Under the pieces are notes generated by a model. It searched no databases, was not told where the DNA came from, and saw only the letters and a program-made list of their open reading frames with translations. The translations under genes were made by a program, and so were the position numbers. A stretch of DNA of 26,730 nucleotides from Dactylosporangium aurantiacum. GTDB taxonomy: Bacteria; Actinomycetota; Actinomycetes; Mycobacteriales; Micromonosporaceae. Of this stretch, positions 14,929 to 23,010 are shown piece after piece. Numbering within the stretch: position 1 is the first letter of the stretch; every line of letters starts with the position of its first letter. The stretch is from positions 1 through 26,730 of the forward strand of contig NZ_JNYJ01000076.1 of NCBI RefSeq assembly GCF_000716715.1, read 5' to 3'.

Positions 14929-15726
14929 TCATCTCGCTCCGCCGACCGGCGGCGTGTCGCTCGTTGCTCCATGAGCCCGGCGCGCCCGAGCATGTCGGTC
15001 AGGAGTCACCGCGTCCACACCGGTTCGACTGCTTGTGCTTGAGGTTGGTACAGCCGCATTTGTGCTGGCGAGGATGGCGTCAAGGCCGCGTTCGAACAGT
15101 TCGTCGTCGTTCCAGCGGTTGGCATCGAGGTGGCCGGAGGCGTTGAGGGTGGGGAAGGCGGCCGGATCCGCTGTGATGTGGCGCCGAGCGTCGAGCCGCC
15201 GGTCGGGGCCGGATGTTCGGCGGAAGGTCGCCTCGGTGAGTGCTGAGCCGATGACGTGGTTGGCGAGGAGGTGGGTTGTTACCGCGAGGTGCAGGTCGGT
15301 GAGTCCGCCGCGCGACAGCGCCGATTGCAGGAATTCGGTACGGGCCAGGACGTGCGGTCCCAGCACCGGCCGGCCGATCCAGGCTGGTGCCCATGGGTGT
15401 CGGAGCAGCACTGCACGCCACGCTTTCATCAGATAGCGGACGTCGTGCTGCCACTCGGTGGGCTCCGGCAGTGCCACCTCGCCGAAGATGTGGTCGAACG
15501 CGAGGTCGAGGACGTCTTCTTTGGTGTTGACGTGCCAGTACAGGGCTGTGGCGGTGACGTGGAGGGATTCGGCCAGGTTGCGCATCGTCAGTCCTGAGAT
15601 TCCGCGCCGGTCAAGGAGATCCACGGCCGCGTCCACGATGCGGGTCCGACTCAGCGGAGAGGAGCGTGTCCTGGGGTGGGGGCGGCGCAACCAGATCGAG
15701 GTGGCCTCGGGCTTGGATGTCGGCAC
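14929..15726 (-). CDS. TetR-family regulator with TetR_C-type ligand domain
   Basis: The protein has 265 aa with a GTG start. The HTH lies at about residues 27-75 (RIVDAAVDLLDRRGISGLTM, then LAESLHVTATALYWHVNTKE). The C-terminal part (WQHDVRYLMKAWRAVLLRHP, HLLANHVIGSALTEA) fits the domain of classical TetR-like repressors that release DNA on ligand binding. The gene is divergent from the 75-aa gene at 15807. The gap between them holds a 40-bp dyad that can control both, so self-repression is likely. The last 38 residues (after about 227, ILAST) are Ser/Arg/Ala-rich and look like a tail read beyond the natural end. Ligand unknown. Confidence 0.85.
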   Translation of the reverse strand: MPTSKPEATSIWLRRPHPRTRSSPLSRTRIVDAAVDLLDRRGISGLTMRNLAESLHVTATALYWHVNTKEDVLDLAFDHIFGEVALPEPTEWQHDVRYLMKAWRAVLLRHPWAPAWIGRPVLGPHVLARTEFLQSALSRGGLTDLHLAVTTHLLANHVIGSALTEATFRRTSGPDRRLDARRHITADPAAFPTLNASGHLDANRWNDDELFERGLDAILASTNAAVPTSSTSSRTGVDAVTPDRHARARRAHGATSDTPPVGGAR

Positions 15727-15753
15727 AGTCGGAGCGTAAACGAGTGGCGTCCC

Positions 15754-15793
15754 GAAGTTAACGTCGGTAGATTACCTTAACAACGTTAACTTC
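15754..15793. promoter_or_regulatory. TetR-type operator and divergent promoters
   Basis: GAAGTTAACGT (15754-15764) and ACGTTAACTTC (15783-15793) are perfect inverted repeats of 11 bp around an 18-base spacer. Each arm contains the palindrome GTTAAC. The block is strikingly AT-rich against its surroundings. On the minus strand TTGTTA-17 bases-TAACTT fits a promoter for the TetR gene. Repressor binding would cover both promoters. Confidence 0.65.
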
Positions 15794-15806
15794 ACGAGGA
15801 GTGATC

Positions 15807-16034
15807 ATGCCAACGCTCCGCGTCCAGATCGCGAGTGATCGCGCCACAGCCCGGAGGGTCGTGGAGCTCCACCGCGCAGACAAGACCCATCACGAATCTC
15901 GTGCGGCGGCTCGAGACGAGGCGTGGCGACGCGGGTGGACTCCGGCCGGTGAGCCGGTTTTCGTCGGTGTCATGAAAGGCGAACCAGTTCGCCTTCTGTA
16001 TGACGTGGAGGTCTATTCGGACACCACTGCCTGA
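15807..16034 (+). CDS. Small hypothetical protein (75 aa), TetR-adjacent
   Basis: I chose the ATG at 15807 because GAGGAG lies at ideal distance; the GTG at 15801 would overlap that site. The protein is basic in its first half (DRATARRVVELHRADKTHHE, then RDEAWRRGW) and beta-like in its second half (VFVGVMKGEPVRLLYDVEVY). It shows no known motif, signal peptide or membrane helix. It lies divergent from the TetR gene and directly beside the GTTAAC dyad, so it is probably the repressor's main local target. Which stress or compound this serves is unknown. Confidence 0.7.
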   Translation: MPTLRVQIASDRATARRVVELHRADKTHHESRAAARDEAWRRGWTPAGEPVFVGVMKGEPVRLLYDVEVYSDTTA

Positions 16035-16043
16035 GCGCCCGGC

Positions 16044-16150
16044 ACACCCGCTCCTGCCGCCGTTGGTGCGCGGTGTCCCGTCGCTACTCGTAACGGTGGG
16101 TGATCAGGCCCTGTGGTGCCGAGGTTTCTGAACTGCCGATGAGCGCGCGT
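16044..16150 (+). repeat. Dispersed intergenic element, copy G
   Basis: The left end is degenerate (ACACCCGCTCCTGCCGC). A 20-base block (16055-16074) is identical to copy D. The right end TGCCGATGAGCGCGCGT (16134-16150) is a perfect consensus, followed by GGTCAGCCTGATCGAGC. It lies between convergent genes. Confidence 0.7.
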
Positions 16151-16220
16151 GGTCAGCCTGATCGAGCGTGCGACAACACGGCGGTCAGCTTCGACCGCCG
16201 TGTCCGGTGGAGGGTGGTGC

Positions 16221-16526
16221 TCAGGCCGAGAGGTCGACGGTCCGGGGTTTGCGGCGCTTACTGCCGAGTCGGTGGCCGAGCCAGACCAGGCCGAGGCCGA
16301 CGCCGAAGATGACGAGGTTGACGATGCCGTAGGGCAGGGCGTCGAAGTCGGTGACTTCGGCGGGGAACGCGTCCGTGCTGCCGCGGACCCACTCGCGCAG
16401 CAGTTCCATCGTCTGGAACGTGAAGACGAACGAGTGGGCCGCGATGTACGTGACGAACGCGGCGAGCCGGTTGCGGACGAAGAAGCCGATAGGGAACGGG
16501 AGCAGGAGCATGAGGATGAGTTCCAT
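16221..16526 (-). CDS. Small membrane protein, 101 aa
   Basis: I chose the ATG at 16526, since MELILMLLLPFPIGFFV is an ideal start of a membrane helix and the frame upstream is Arg/Pro-rich. Segments at about 2-17 and 20-42 (LAAFVTYIAAHSFVFTF) are hydrophobic, with a third at about 66-83 (GIVNLVIFGVGLGLVWLG), followed by a basic tail (RLGSKRRKPR) that should stay in the cytoplasm. I do not recognise the family. The gene is divergent from the second kinase gene, 121 bases away; no operator-like dyad was seen between them. Confidence 0.7.
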   Translation of the reverse strand: MELILMLLLPFPIGFFVRNRLAAFVTYIAAHSFVFTFQTMELLREWVRGSTDAFPAEVTDFDALPYGIVNLVIFGVGLGLVWLGHRLGSKRRKPRTVDLSA

Positions 16527-16647
16527 GCCTCGAATCCTGCGCACCCGAGCGGGTCCGGACTTCCAGGGCAGCACTGGACCTTCGCGGGGCGACCACCTGC
16601 GTGTTGGCACGGATACGCCCGGGCCCGCGGTCGGGCATCATGAGCGG

Positions 16648-18705
16648 GTGCCCGTGCGCTGGATCGTTGCGCTTCCCGTGGCGGTCTACCTGGCCGGTGC
16701 GGCGCTGCAGGCGGTCGTGCCGGCGACCACGGGCGGCGGTGACGGAGCCGCCGCGTTGGCGCTGGGCCTGCTGCTGCTCGGCCTTCCGGTCGCGGTGGGC
16801 TGCCTGCTCGGCCGGAGGGTTCCGGCGAGTCCGGTCGGCGCGGCACTCGCCTGGGTCGGGGCGGCGCCGTCCGCGGTGTTCGCGCTCGAGTGGTGGGGCA
16901 AGAGCGCCCGTACCCCCCATCCGTGGCCGGCCGCTCAGGTGCTGTACCAGGTCCAGGCGGGCGCCTGGGTCTGGAACCTCGCCGGGTTCGCCGCGCTGTG
17001 CTTCGTATTTCCCGACGGCCCGTTGCCCGGCCGGCGTTGGCGGTGCGTCGGATGGCTCGCCGTCGCCGCCGGGGTCTACGTCAACGCCGAGCAGGCGCTC
17101 ATCGGACCGCCCGGCGAGGGGCAGCCGGTCACGCTGTCCCCGCCCGTGGTCGCGGTCAACGCCGTCGCCGCGCTGCTCGGCTGCCTGGTCGCGTTGAGCC
17201 TGATCGTCGGGAGCCTCGTCGTCCGGTACCGCGGTGCGGACCCGGTCGTCCGGGGTCAGCTGCGATGGCTGGTGCTCGGTGCCGGTACCGTGCCGGTGCT
17301 CCTCGCCCTCGGCTGGGTCCTGCAATGGCTGGGCGCCTCGCCCGCAGTGGCCTTCCTCGGGCTTTTCGCGGCACTGCTCGTCGCGGTGCCGGCCGCGGTC
17401 GCGGTCGCGGTGCTGCGGCACGACCTGTTCGATGTCGACCGGCTGCTCGGCTCATCGCTGGCCTGGCTGTTGACCACGATCGGCTCGGCGGCGGTGTTCG
17501 CTCTCGCCGTGACGATCGGCGCCAGGCTGGGCGCGGGCAGCCGGGCGGGTGCGACCGGTGCCGCGTTCGTGACGGCCCTGGCGCTGTTGCCGATGCACCG
17601 CCGGCTCAACACGGCGGTCGGGCGGCTCGTCGACCGGGACCGGTACGTCGTGGACGCCCGTATCCAGCAGTTCGTCCGGGCAGTGCGCGACGGTACCGCC
17701 GAACCGGAGGAGACGCAGGAGGTGTTCCGCGCGGCGCTCGCCGATCCCGGCCTGCGGCTGCTACTGCGTCGCCCCGGCATCGAGGACGTGTACGTCGACC
17801 TGGCGGGCTCCCCTGCCCAGGTGGACGAGGCTGCCGGCGGAGTGCCGCTGTCGTCGGGCGGGACCGTGGTCGGCCGGCTGGTGCTCGGCATCAACTCCGC
17901 ACGGCGGCTGCGGCGGGCCCGTGAGGTGGCGCTCGCGGCCCGGTTGCCGATCGAAGTGAGCCGGCTGCGGCTGGAGCTGCGGGAGGCGCTGCGCGACGTG
18001 CGGGACAGCCGGACCAGGCTGGTCTCGACCGCGGCCGAGGAGCGCCGCCGCCTCGAGCAAAACCTGCACGACGGCGCCCAGCAGCAGATCGTCAGCGTCG
18101 GCATGCGGCTGCGCTCGACGCAGCGCCGCCTCGATCCGGGCTCCGCCGAGTACCGCGACCTCGACGCAGCGGTCGAAGCGCTGGAGGCCACGATCGCCGA
18201 ACTGCGCCGCTTGGCGCACGGGCTGCGTCCACGCCAGCTCGACGACGGCCTGCCAGCGGCGCTGCGAACCCTGGTCGCCGACGCACCGCTGCCCGTGCAC
18301 CTCGACATAGCCGACGTCACCACCACCGACGTCGTCGCGACAACGGCGTACTTCGTGGTCGCCGAGGCCTACGCCAACGCCCTCAAACACGCACGCGCCG
18401 CCCGCATCGACATCCTCCTCACCGAGACCAGGCCGGAGCCCGAGCGCGGCCAGGCGTCCGGCGATGAACCCGACCCCACTGCCAAGCCGAAGCCCGAGAC
18501 CGAAGGCCAGGACACGATCCACATCGAGGTGACCGACGACGGCGTCGGCAGCGCCCGCGAACTGACGTCCGTCCGCGACCGGGTCGCCTCCCTGGGCGGC
18601 GATCTCACCGTCGTCAGCCCGCCCGGCGCCGGCACCCGCGTCCTGGTCCGGATCCCCGCACACCCACCCGCTCCGGAGGGCCGCGATGCGCATCGTCGTC
18701 GCTGA
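16648..18705 (+). CDS. Two-component sensor histidine kinase, 685 aa, altered ATP lid
   Basis: The start is a GTG (16648) directly before the first membrane helix. Residues 1-315 contain about eight to nine hydrophobic segments, then a cytoplasmic linker ([19 protein letters not shown] lies within). The HisKA_3 domain has [20 protein letters not shown] with phospho-acceptor His474. The HATPase part has the N box [13 protein letters not shown] (Asn577) and G1 DDGVGS (630-635). Two oddities appear. A charged, Pro-rich insert of about 29 residues (594-622) sits between the N and G1 boxes. The usual GSGLxGLxDR stretch is cut to [11 protein letters not shown], so the glycine-rich G2 box is missing. 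It may be weakly active or differently regulated. The regulator gene overlaps its end by 20 bases. Confidence 0.85.
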   Translation: MPVRWIVALPVAVYLAGAALQAVVPATTGGGDGAAALALGLLLLGLPVAVGCLLGRRVPASPVGAALAWVGAAPSAVFALEWWGKSARTPHPWPAAQVLYQVQAGAWVWNLAGFAALCFVFPDGPLPGRRWRCVGWLAVAAGVYVNAEQALIGPPGEGQPVTLSPPVVAVNAVAALLGCLVALSLIVGSLVVRYRGADPVVRGQLRWLVLGAGTVPVLLALGWVLQWLGASPAVAFLGLFAALLVAVPAAVAVAVLRHDLFDVDRLLGSSLAWLLTTIGSAAVFALAVTIGARLGAGSRAGATGAAFVTALALLPMHRRLNTAVGRLVDRDRYVVDARIQQFVRAVRDGTAEPEETQEVFRAALADPGLRLLLRRPGIEDVYVDLAGSPAQVDEAAGGVPLSSGGTVVGRLVLGINSARRLRRAREVALAARLPIEVSRLRLELREALRDVRDSRTRLVSTAAEERRRLEQNLHDGAQQQIVSVGMRLRSTQRRLDPGSAEYRDLDAAVEALEATIAELRRLAHGLRPRQLDDGLPAALRTLVADAPLPVHLDIADVTTTDVVATTAYFVVAEAYANALKHARAARIDILLTETRPEPERGQASGDEPDPTAKPKPETEGQDTIHIEVTDDGVGSARELTSVRDRVASLGGDLTVVSPPGAGTRVLVRIPAHPPAPEGRDAHRRR

Positions 18706-19327
18706 CGACTCGGTCCTCTTCCGCGAGGGCATCATCCGCCTGCTGACCGAGGCCGATCACGACGTCGTGGCCGCGGTCGGCGACGCCGACGCCCTGCCGG
18801 CCGCGGTCGACGCCCACCGACCGGACCTGGCGCTCATCGACATCCGGATGCCGCCGACCATGACCGACGACGGCGCCCGGGCCGCCCGCCACCTGCGCAC
18901 CCAGCATCCGGCGCTGCCGATGATCCTGCTCTCCCAGCACGTCGAGACCCGCCACTCCGTCTCGCTCGTCGCCTCCGGCGGCTTCGGATACCTGCTCAAA
19001 GACCGGGTTCTGCGCGTCGACGACTTCCTGGACGCCGTGCGCCGCGTCGCCGAGGGCGGCTCGGCCCTGGACCCGGATGTCGTTGCGGCAGTGCTGTCGT
19101 CCACCCTCCACGAGAGCCCACTCGGCGTGCTCACCGAACGCGAGCACGACGTCCTCGCCCTGGTCGCGGAGGGCCACTCCAACGCCGCCATCGCCGCGCG
19201 GCTCACCCTTGCCGAGCGCACCGTGGAGACCCACATGCGCAGCATCTTCCAGAAGCTCCGCATCGCCGAAACCGGCGACCGCCACCGCCGCGTCCTTGCT
19301 GTCCTGGCCTTCATCGCCCATCCGTGA
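18686..19327 (+). CDS. LuxR/NarL-family response regulator
   Basis: The protein has 213 aa with an ATG start behind GGAGGG. Receiver residues are Asp7/Asp8, phospho-acceptor Asp52 (LIDIRMPP) and Lys105 (YLLKDR). The HTH spans about 147-197 ([20 protein letters not shown], then [15 protein letters not shown]). It overlaps the kinase gene by 20 bases, so the two form one translation unit. It resembles the regulator at 10541-11200 over its length, including the shared RRVLAVLA end, and the two probably derive from one ancestral pair. No target gene stands next to it, so its regulon lies elsewhere. Confidence 0.9.
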   Translation: MRIVVADDSVLFREGIIRLLTEADHDVVAAVGDADALPAAVDAHRPDLALIDIRMPPTMTDDGARAARHLRTQHPALPMILLSQHVETRHSVSLVASGGFGYLLKDRVLRVDDFLDAVRRVAEGGSALDPDVVAAVLSSTLHESPLGVLTEREHDVLALVAEGHSNAAIAARLTLAERTVETHMRSIFQKLRIAETGDRHRRVLAVLAFIAHP

Positions 19328-19388
19328 CAGCCCGCGCTCCGCGGCCGAACAACGTGTCATACACCCGGTTGCCGACGCCGGCACAACA

Positions 19389-19497
19389 GTGCCTGCCCTC
19401 AATCGCCGCTGTCACGGGCGCAGACCTCCCCTGTGGGTTGTCACGCACCGTAGCAACGTGTCGGTGGCGTAAGCGGCCGGAAGCCGATGAGCGTGCG
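19389..19497 (+). repeat. Dispersed intergenic element, copy J (degenerate left end)
   Basis: The right end AAGCCGATGAGCGTGCG (19481-19497) is clear. The left end (GTGCCTGCCCTC, then CGCCGC) is weak but lies at the expected distance. The middle has a loose hairpin with GTTG and CAAC arms (19437-19457). It sits 74 bases ahead of the next gene. Confidence 0.5.
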
Positions 19498-19570
19498 TCG
19501 AGCCTGAAGTCGGCCGGAGGCGGCGAAATGGTTGGTGGAGCCAGGTCGGACGGCGGTATCGTCCGCTTTC

Positions 19571-19930
19571 GTGATTCCCCCGACCTGGATCGAATACCGC
19601 CGCGACGAGGATGGCGAGCTGCTCGGTTACCTTCGTCCTGTCGACGATGCGTCCGGCCAGTACGTTCCGGTCACCGTGTTCGGGTATGCCATCGGTGCCC
19701 CCGGAGACGAGTACGACGCGCAGCAGGTCCTCGAGGCGATTGGGCTGAGCTACCTCGCCGACCGGTGGTCGCTGACGCTGGACGGGCGCAGTGAGCCGAT
19801 TTCGGTGCAGATTGTCGAGGCGAGTCCGCAGCAGGTGCTGGTCAAGAACGTCGACTTCGGTTACGAGGGCGACATCGGCACGATTTTCCGCCTCGACGTG
19901 CCGATCGGCGACAGTCTTCGGCGTCAATGA
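19571..19930 (+). CDS. Hypothetical protein, 119 aa ('WIEYRRDEDGELLGYLRP')
   Basis: I chose the GTG at 19571, which gives VIPPTWIEYRRDEDGELLGY at the N-terminus; TTG 19532 and GTG 19535 are open alternatives that add Arg/Pro-poor extra residues. The protein looks all-beta at first, followed by a short helix (DAQQVLEAIGLSYLADRWSL) and a C-terminal beta part (VQIVEASPQQVLVKNVDFGY). The same arrangement is seen in unassigned actinobacterial proteins. No enzymatic or binding motif is recognised. It is flanked on both sides by copies J and H of the dispersed element. Confidence 0.7.
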   Translation: MIPPTWIEYRRDEDGELLGYLRPVDDASGQYVPVTVFGYAIGAPGDEYDAQQVLEAIGLSYLADRWSLTLDGRSEPISVQIVEASPQQVLVKNVDFGYEGDIGTIFRLDVPIGDSLRRQ

Positions 19931-19963
19931 CCCAGCACACGCAGCCGCAGAACGCCCGCTGAG

Positions 19964-20066
19964 GCATCCGCATCTGCCGCCGACCGAGCGCCGGGCCGCC
20001 GGAAGCGGTCACGCTTCGTGACCGGTGGTCGGTGCCGGCGGGCGCCGGATCTGTCGATGAGCGTGC
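19964..20066 (+). repeat. Dispersed intergenic element, copy H
   Basis: The left end is CATCCGCATCTGCCGC. The central hairpin CGGTCACG-CTT-CGTGACCG (20006-20024) has a perfect 8-bp stem, sharing GTCACGCTTCGTG with copy C. The right end is TGTCGATGAGCGTGC (20052-20066). The following 204 bases, up to the TetR stop at 20271, hold no gene I can support. Confidence 0.65.
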
Positions 20067-20270
20067 TCTGGATCGTTCCGATGGGCGGGCGGAATGGCTC
20101 CCTGCAACTCGACCCGCAGGAGGCCGTGGCGTGCGGAGCCACTGGGGGATCAGGGCATGCCGTGCAGCGGGTCGTTGGTTGTCGAGGGATGAACTCGGCG
20201 ATGGCGAGCCGATGACGTCCGGGCGGATCTCACCACTTGTTCTGACGTAGTCGAGTCCGCTGGACGGCGG

Positions 20271-20858
20271 TCATGCGGGCCGGCTCTTGCCGGCGATCAT
20301 GTCGACGAGGGTGTCGATGAGGTCTTCGGCGGAGACGCCTCCCCACTTCGGGTCGGTGAGCTGGCCGCTGGCCTCCAGGCCGGCGATCCCGTTCGCGCTG
20401 CTGATGAGCAGGGCTGCGTATCGCCGGGCGTCCTGCTCGCCGACCAGGTCGGCGACGACGGCCAGGAACTCGGTCTGGCTTCGCTGGGCAGCACGGGCGA
20501 GTGCTGTGGGGTCGCCGGGCGGGTTGCTGAACATGAGCTTGTAGAGGTGCGGCTGAAAGCGGCCGATGTCGATGAGTGCAATGAGACCGCCGCGAATTTT
20601 CTCGGCGGCTGACAGGCCCGGTGCCGCGCGAAGGGCTTGCATGCGGTCTCCGAGCATGTCCCATGCCCGGGTTCCGACGGCGATCAGCAGGCTCTCCTTG
20701 TCGAGGAAGTGCCGGTAGGGCGCTCCGCGAGTCACTCCGGCGCGCGCCCCCACCGCGCGCAACGTCACGGCGTCGAGGCCACCGGAATCGAGCAGCTCAG
20801 CGGCCGCGTCGAGCAGGGCGCGGCGCGTGGCGGCGGCTGATTCGGCACGGCTGGTCAC
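20271..20858 (-). CDS. TetR-family repressor
   Basis: The protein has 195 aa with a GTG start. The HTH is at about residues 11-58 (RRALLDAAAELLDSGGLDAV, TLRAVGARAGVTRGAPYRHF), with the YRHF-x-DKESL motif typical of TetR proteins. The C-terminal half is a helical ligand and dimer domain of usual size. It is divergent from the short-chain dehydrogenase gene. The gap carries TGAC-N3-GTCA dyads, so it likely represses both itself and that gene until a small lipophilic ligand binds. A TGACTT-17-TAGCAT promoter lies 7 bases before its GTG, suggesting a leaderless message. Confidence 0.85.
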   Translation of the reverse strand: MTSRAESAAATRRALLDAAAELLDSGGLDAVTLRAVGARAGVTRGAPYRHFLDKESLLIAVGTRAWDMLGDRMQALRAAPGLSAAEKIRGGLIALIDIGRFQPHLYKLMFSNPPGDPTALARAAQRSQTEFLAVVADLVGEQDARRYAALLISSANGIAGLEASGQLTDPKWGGVSAEDLIDTLVDMIAGKSRPA

Positions 20859-20883
20859 GCGGACGATGCTAGCCCACTTGCGA

Positions 20884-20951
20884 TGACTAAGTCACTTGAA
20901 CCAGTTGACGCTGTCATCTCATTGCCCCACACTCAAGAGATGACAACGTCA
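20884..20951. promoter_or_regulatory. Three TGAC-N3-GTCA operator-like dyads
   Basis: TGACTAAGTCA (20884-20894), TGACGCTGTCA (20906-20916) and TGACAACGTCA (20941-20951) share the dyad TGAC-N3-GTCA. Centres of the first two are 22 bp apart, two turns of the helix. The third overlaps the dehydrogenase ATG. The middle site covers TTGACG, the apparent -35 for the dehydrogenase (17 bases before CACACT), so binding would block both divergent promoters. Confidence 0.65.
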
Positions 20952-21836
20952 ACTGAAACTCGGGAACTTGTGGTCGTCACCGGGGCGTCGACCGGCATGG
21001 GCGCGGCCACCGCGCGGGAACTGGCTCGGCGCGGGTTCCATGTCCTCGCCGGCGTACGGCGCGACAGTGACCGGGTGCCCCTGCGGGCCAACGGCATCGA
21101 GCCGGTAATCCTCGACATCACCGACCCCGACCACGTCGCCGCGCTCGCCGCACGTGTCGAGCGGGGTCCGCGGCCGCTGCGGGCGCTGGTCAACAACGCC
21201 GGCATCCCTGGCGCCGGCCCGGTCGAAGTGATGCCGCTCAGCGAATGGCGGCGCATCTTCGAGGTGAACCTCTTCGGCCACGTCGCCGTCACCCAGGCCC
21301 TGCTTCCCGCGCTGCTCCGCGACAAGGGACGCGTCGTCAACATCAGTTCCCTCAACGGCAAGATCTCCATGGCCGGCTACGGACCGTACGCCGCCAGCAA
21401 ATTCGCGATGGAGGCGATGAGCGACGCGCTGCGCAACGAGCTGGCCCCCCACGGCGTGCAGGTGGTAGTGGTCGAACCGGGCGGCGTCAAAACCGAGATG
21501 TCCCGCGCCGGCCTCGCCGCCCTCAGCCGCCTCGACGACGGGATGACGCCCGAGCAGCACGCGCGCTACGGCGCCCTGATGCGGGCAATACCCTCCCACG
21601 TGGCGGCGTTCACCAAGGCCGGCGTGACCTCCGACGTCGCCGCGAAGAGGATCACCAAAGCGGTGACCGACGGCAGGCCCCACACCCGTTACACCATCGG
21701 CGCGGCGGCCGCCTTCCTCATCCGGGCTTCCCGCATCCTTCCCGACCGGATGCTCGACCGGATGACGACCTCCGACCTCCGCAAGCACTACCCGGCCGAG
21801 AACCGTGGCCGCACGACCGCGACACATACCGACTGA
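20940..21836 (+). CDS. Short-chain dehydrogenase/reductase (SDR)
   Basis: The protein has 298 aa and the start is the ATG at 20940, directly before the Rossmann fold. The cofactor motif is TGASTGMG (14-21), followed by NNAG (85-88), Asn110, the NISS strand (134-137) and the catalytic Y150-x3-K154, so the full Asn-Ser-Tyr-Lys set is present. The Arg residues after the second strand (VRR, 39-41) suggest NADP(H) preference. The substrate is unknown; many such enzymes act on ketones, alcohols or lipids. No ribosome binding site precedes the ATG, and the apparent promoter ends about 7 bases before it, so the message may be leaderless. It is controlled most likely by the divergent TetR protein. Confidence 0.9.
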   Translation: MTTSTETRELVVVTGASTGMGAATARELARRGFHVLAGVRRDSDRVPLRANGIEPVILDITDPDHVAALAARVERGPRPLRALVNNAGIPGAGPVEVMPLSEWRRIFEVNLFGHVAVTQALLPALLRDKGRVVNISSLNGKISMAGYGPYAASKFAMEAMSDALRNELAPHGVQVVVVEPGGVKTEMSRAGLAALSRLDDGMTPEQHARYGALMRAIPSHVAAFTKAGVTSDVAAKRITKAVTDGRPHTRYTIGAAAAFLIRASRILPDRMLDRMTTSDLRKHYPAENRGRTTATHTD

Positions 21837-21870
21837 CCGAAACACCCGCCGGAGAAGAACCGAGAGAACG

Positions 21871-22000
21871 ATGTCGACCACCAGTACCGCGGCGGGCTCT
21901 GATCAACGGGCGAGTGGAGCTACACCGGCTCGGTCCACGAGCCGATCGACACTTCCACCGGTGAGGGCGCTGGGCCCCACCGCCGAGCACATCACGCCAG
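21871..22000 (+). pseudogene. Probable aldehyde dehydrogenase remnant (N-terminus only)
   Basis: Reading three frames in turn gives MSTTSTAA, then LING, then EWSYTGSVHEPIDTSTGEG, then ALGPTAEH. This order resembles the start of an aldehyde dehydrogenase ('...ADLINGEW...G...PIDPSTGE'). At least two shifts are needed, for example an extra G at about 21908. It starts 34 bases after the SDR stop, where a partner dehydrogenase would be expected. The region from 22000 to 22314 stays open in one frame but shows no catalytic motif, so the gene looks mostly lost. Confidence 0.4.
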
Positions 22001-22408
22001 TCCCACCGCGCTCGCTCGTCCCCGGTTGCCGGCAGACCGCCACAGGGATTAGCGTCGGTGAGCACATTGCCGGCGGCGGTCCGCGCTGGCTGCGCCGACG
22101 TCTCCGGCTCGTCTCAGGCTGGGCTGTTGCCGTCGTACTGCTGGCCCACTCGCTACCCACCGTGCCGGACGGGGCCCGGCTGATACTCACCGAGGCGCGA
22201 CTGACCGATCAACCCGCAACGCGACCTGACGCACGCCGCCGACAAGCCGGACCACAACCACGAATGGGGCGGCGTGTCGGATCGATGGTCCACCGTTGGC
22301 GGCGTACCAGGTGAGCGCCATCCGACGTGCGGATGTGGGACTCGCCTGACGGGGACCGGCCTCTCCGCTTTTGCTTGACGTTGCTTCGCGCGGTTCCTTC
22401 GGCGGTCT

Positions 22409-22849
22409 TCAGCTGAGCTGTTCGGCCAGTCCGACGATGATGCCCTCGGGGCCGCGGAGGTAGCAGAGCCGATAGCTGTCCTCGTACTGCGCCAGCTCGC
22501 CGACGAGTTCGGCACCGTGGGTACGCAGGCGGGCAACGACGTCCTCGATGTCGTCGACGGCGAACATGATGCGACGGATCCCCAGCGTGTTCGCCGGTGC
22601 ATCCTTCGGCTCGGCGCTGATCGCCTTCGGCCTGTGGAACATCGCCAGCTCGACACGACCGTGGCCGTCCGGGGTCCGCAGCATCGCGATGTCCTGTCGG
22701 ACGTCGTCGACCCCGATGACACGTTCCACCCATCGGCCCTCGACCGGCCCCTTGCCCTCCAGCTCCATGCCAAGTTCGACGAAGAACGAGATAACAGCGT
22801 CAAGGTCGTTGACGACGATGAGGACGTTGTCCATCCGCTGGATCGACAT
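22409..22849 (-). CDS. VOC-superfamily protein (glyoxalase/dioxygenase-like)
   Basis: The protein has 146 aa. The start is supported by AAAGGAG seven bases before the ATG. Two beta-alpha-beta-beta-beta modules are visible: MDNVLIVVNDLDAVISFFVE (6-25) and IRRIMFAVDDIEDVVARLRT (91-110), ending at GPEGIIVGLAEQL with Glu135. In metal-dependent members the first strand of each module carries a His ('DHV', 'H.AF'); here they read DNV (Asn8) and RRIM, so both classical His ligands seem absent while Glu67 and Glu135 remain. It may bind a ligand without metal, or need a different metal site. No neighbour indicates the substrate. Its stop is preceded by a 94-base gap without gene. Confidence 0.8.
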   Translation of the reverse strand: MSIQRMDNVLIVVNDLDAVISFFVELGMELEGKGPVEGRWVERVIGVDDVRQDIAMLRTPDGHGRVELAMFHRPKAISAEPKDAPANTLGIRRIMFAVDDIEDVVARLRTHGAELVGELAQYEDSYRLCYLRGPEGIIVGLAEQLS

Positions 22850-23010
22850 GCTGGGTCTCCTTTGGTGTCGTACGGCCACGGTGGCCGCTTCCGCCCCTGA
22901 GACGGAGCCGTCAGACCGTTCTCGACATCCTTTGCAACTTTTTCGGAGCCTGATGCAGCGGGCGAACCCGGCACCTATCGCAGCATCGACGGCGCGCAAC
23001 TCCCGACATC

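Noticed and set aside
20196..20225. GAGCCGATGACGTCCGGGCG as another right end of the element
   Set aside because: It lacks the ATGAGCGCGC core and has no matching left end.
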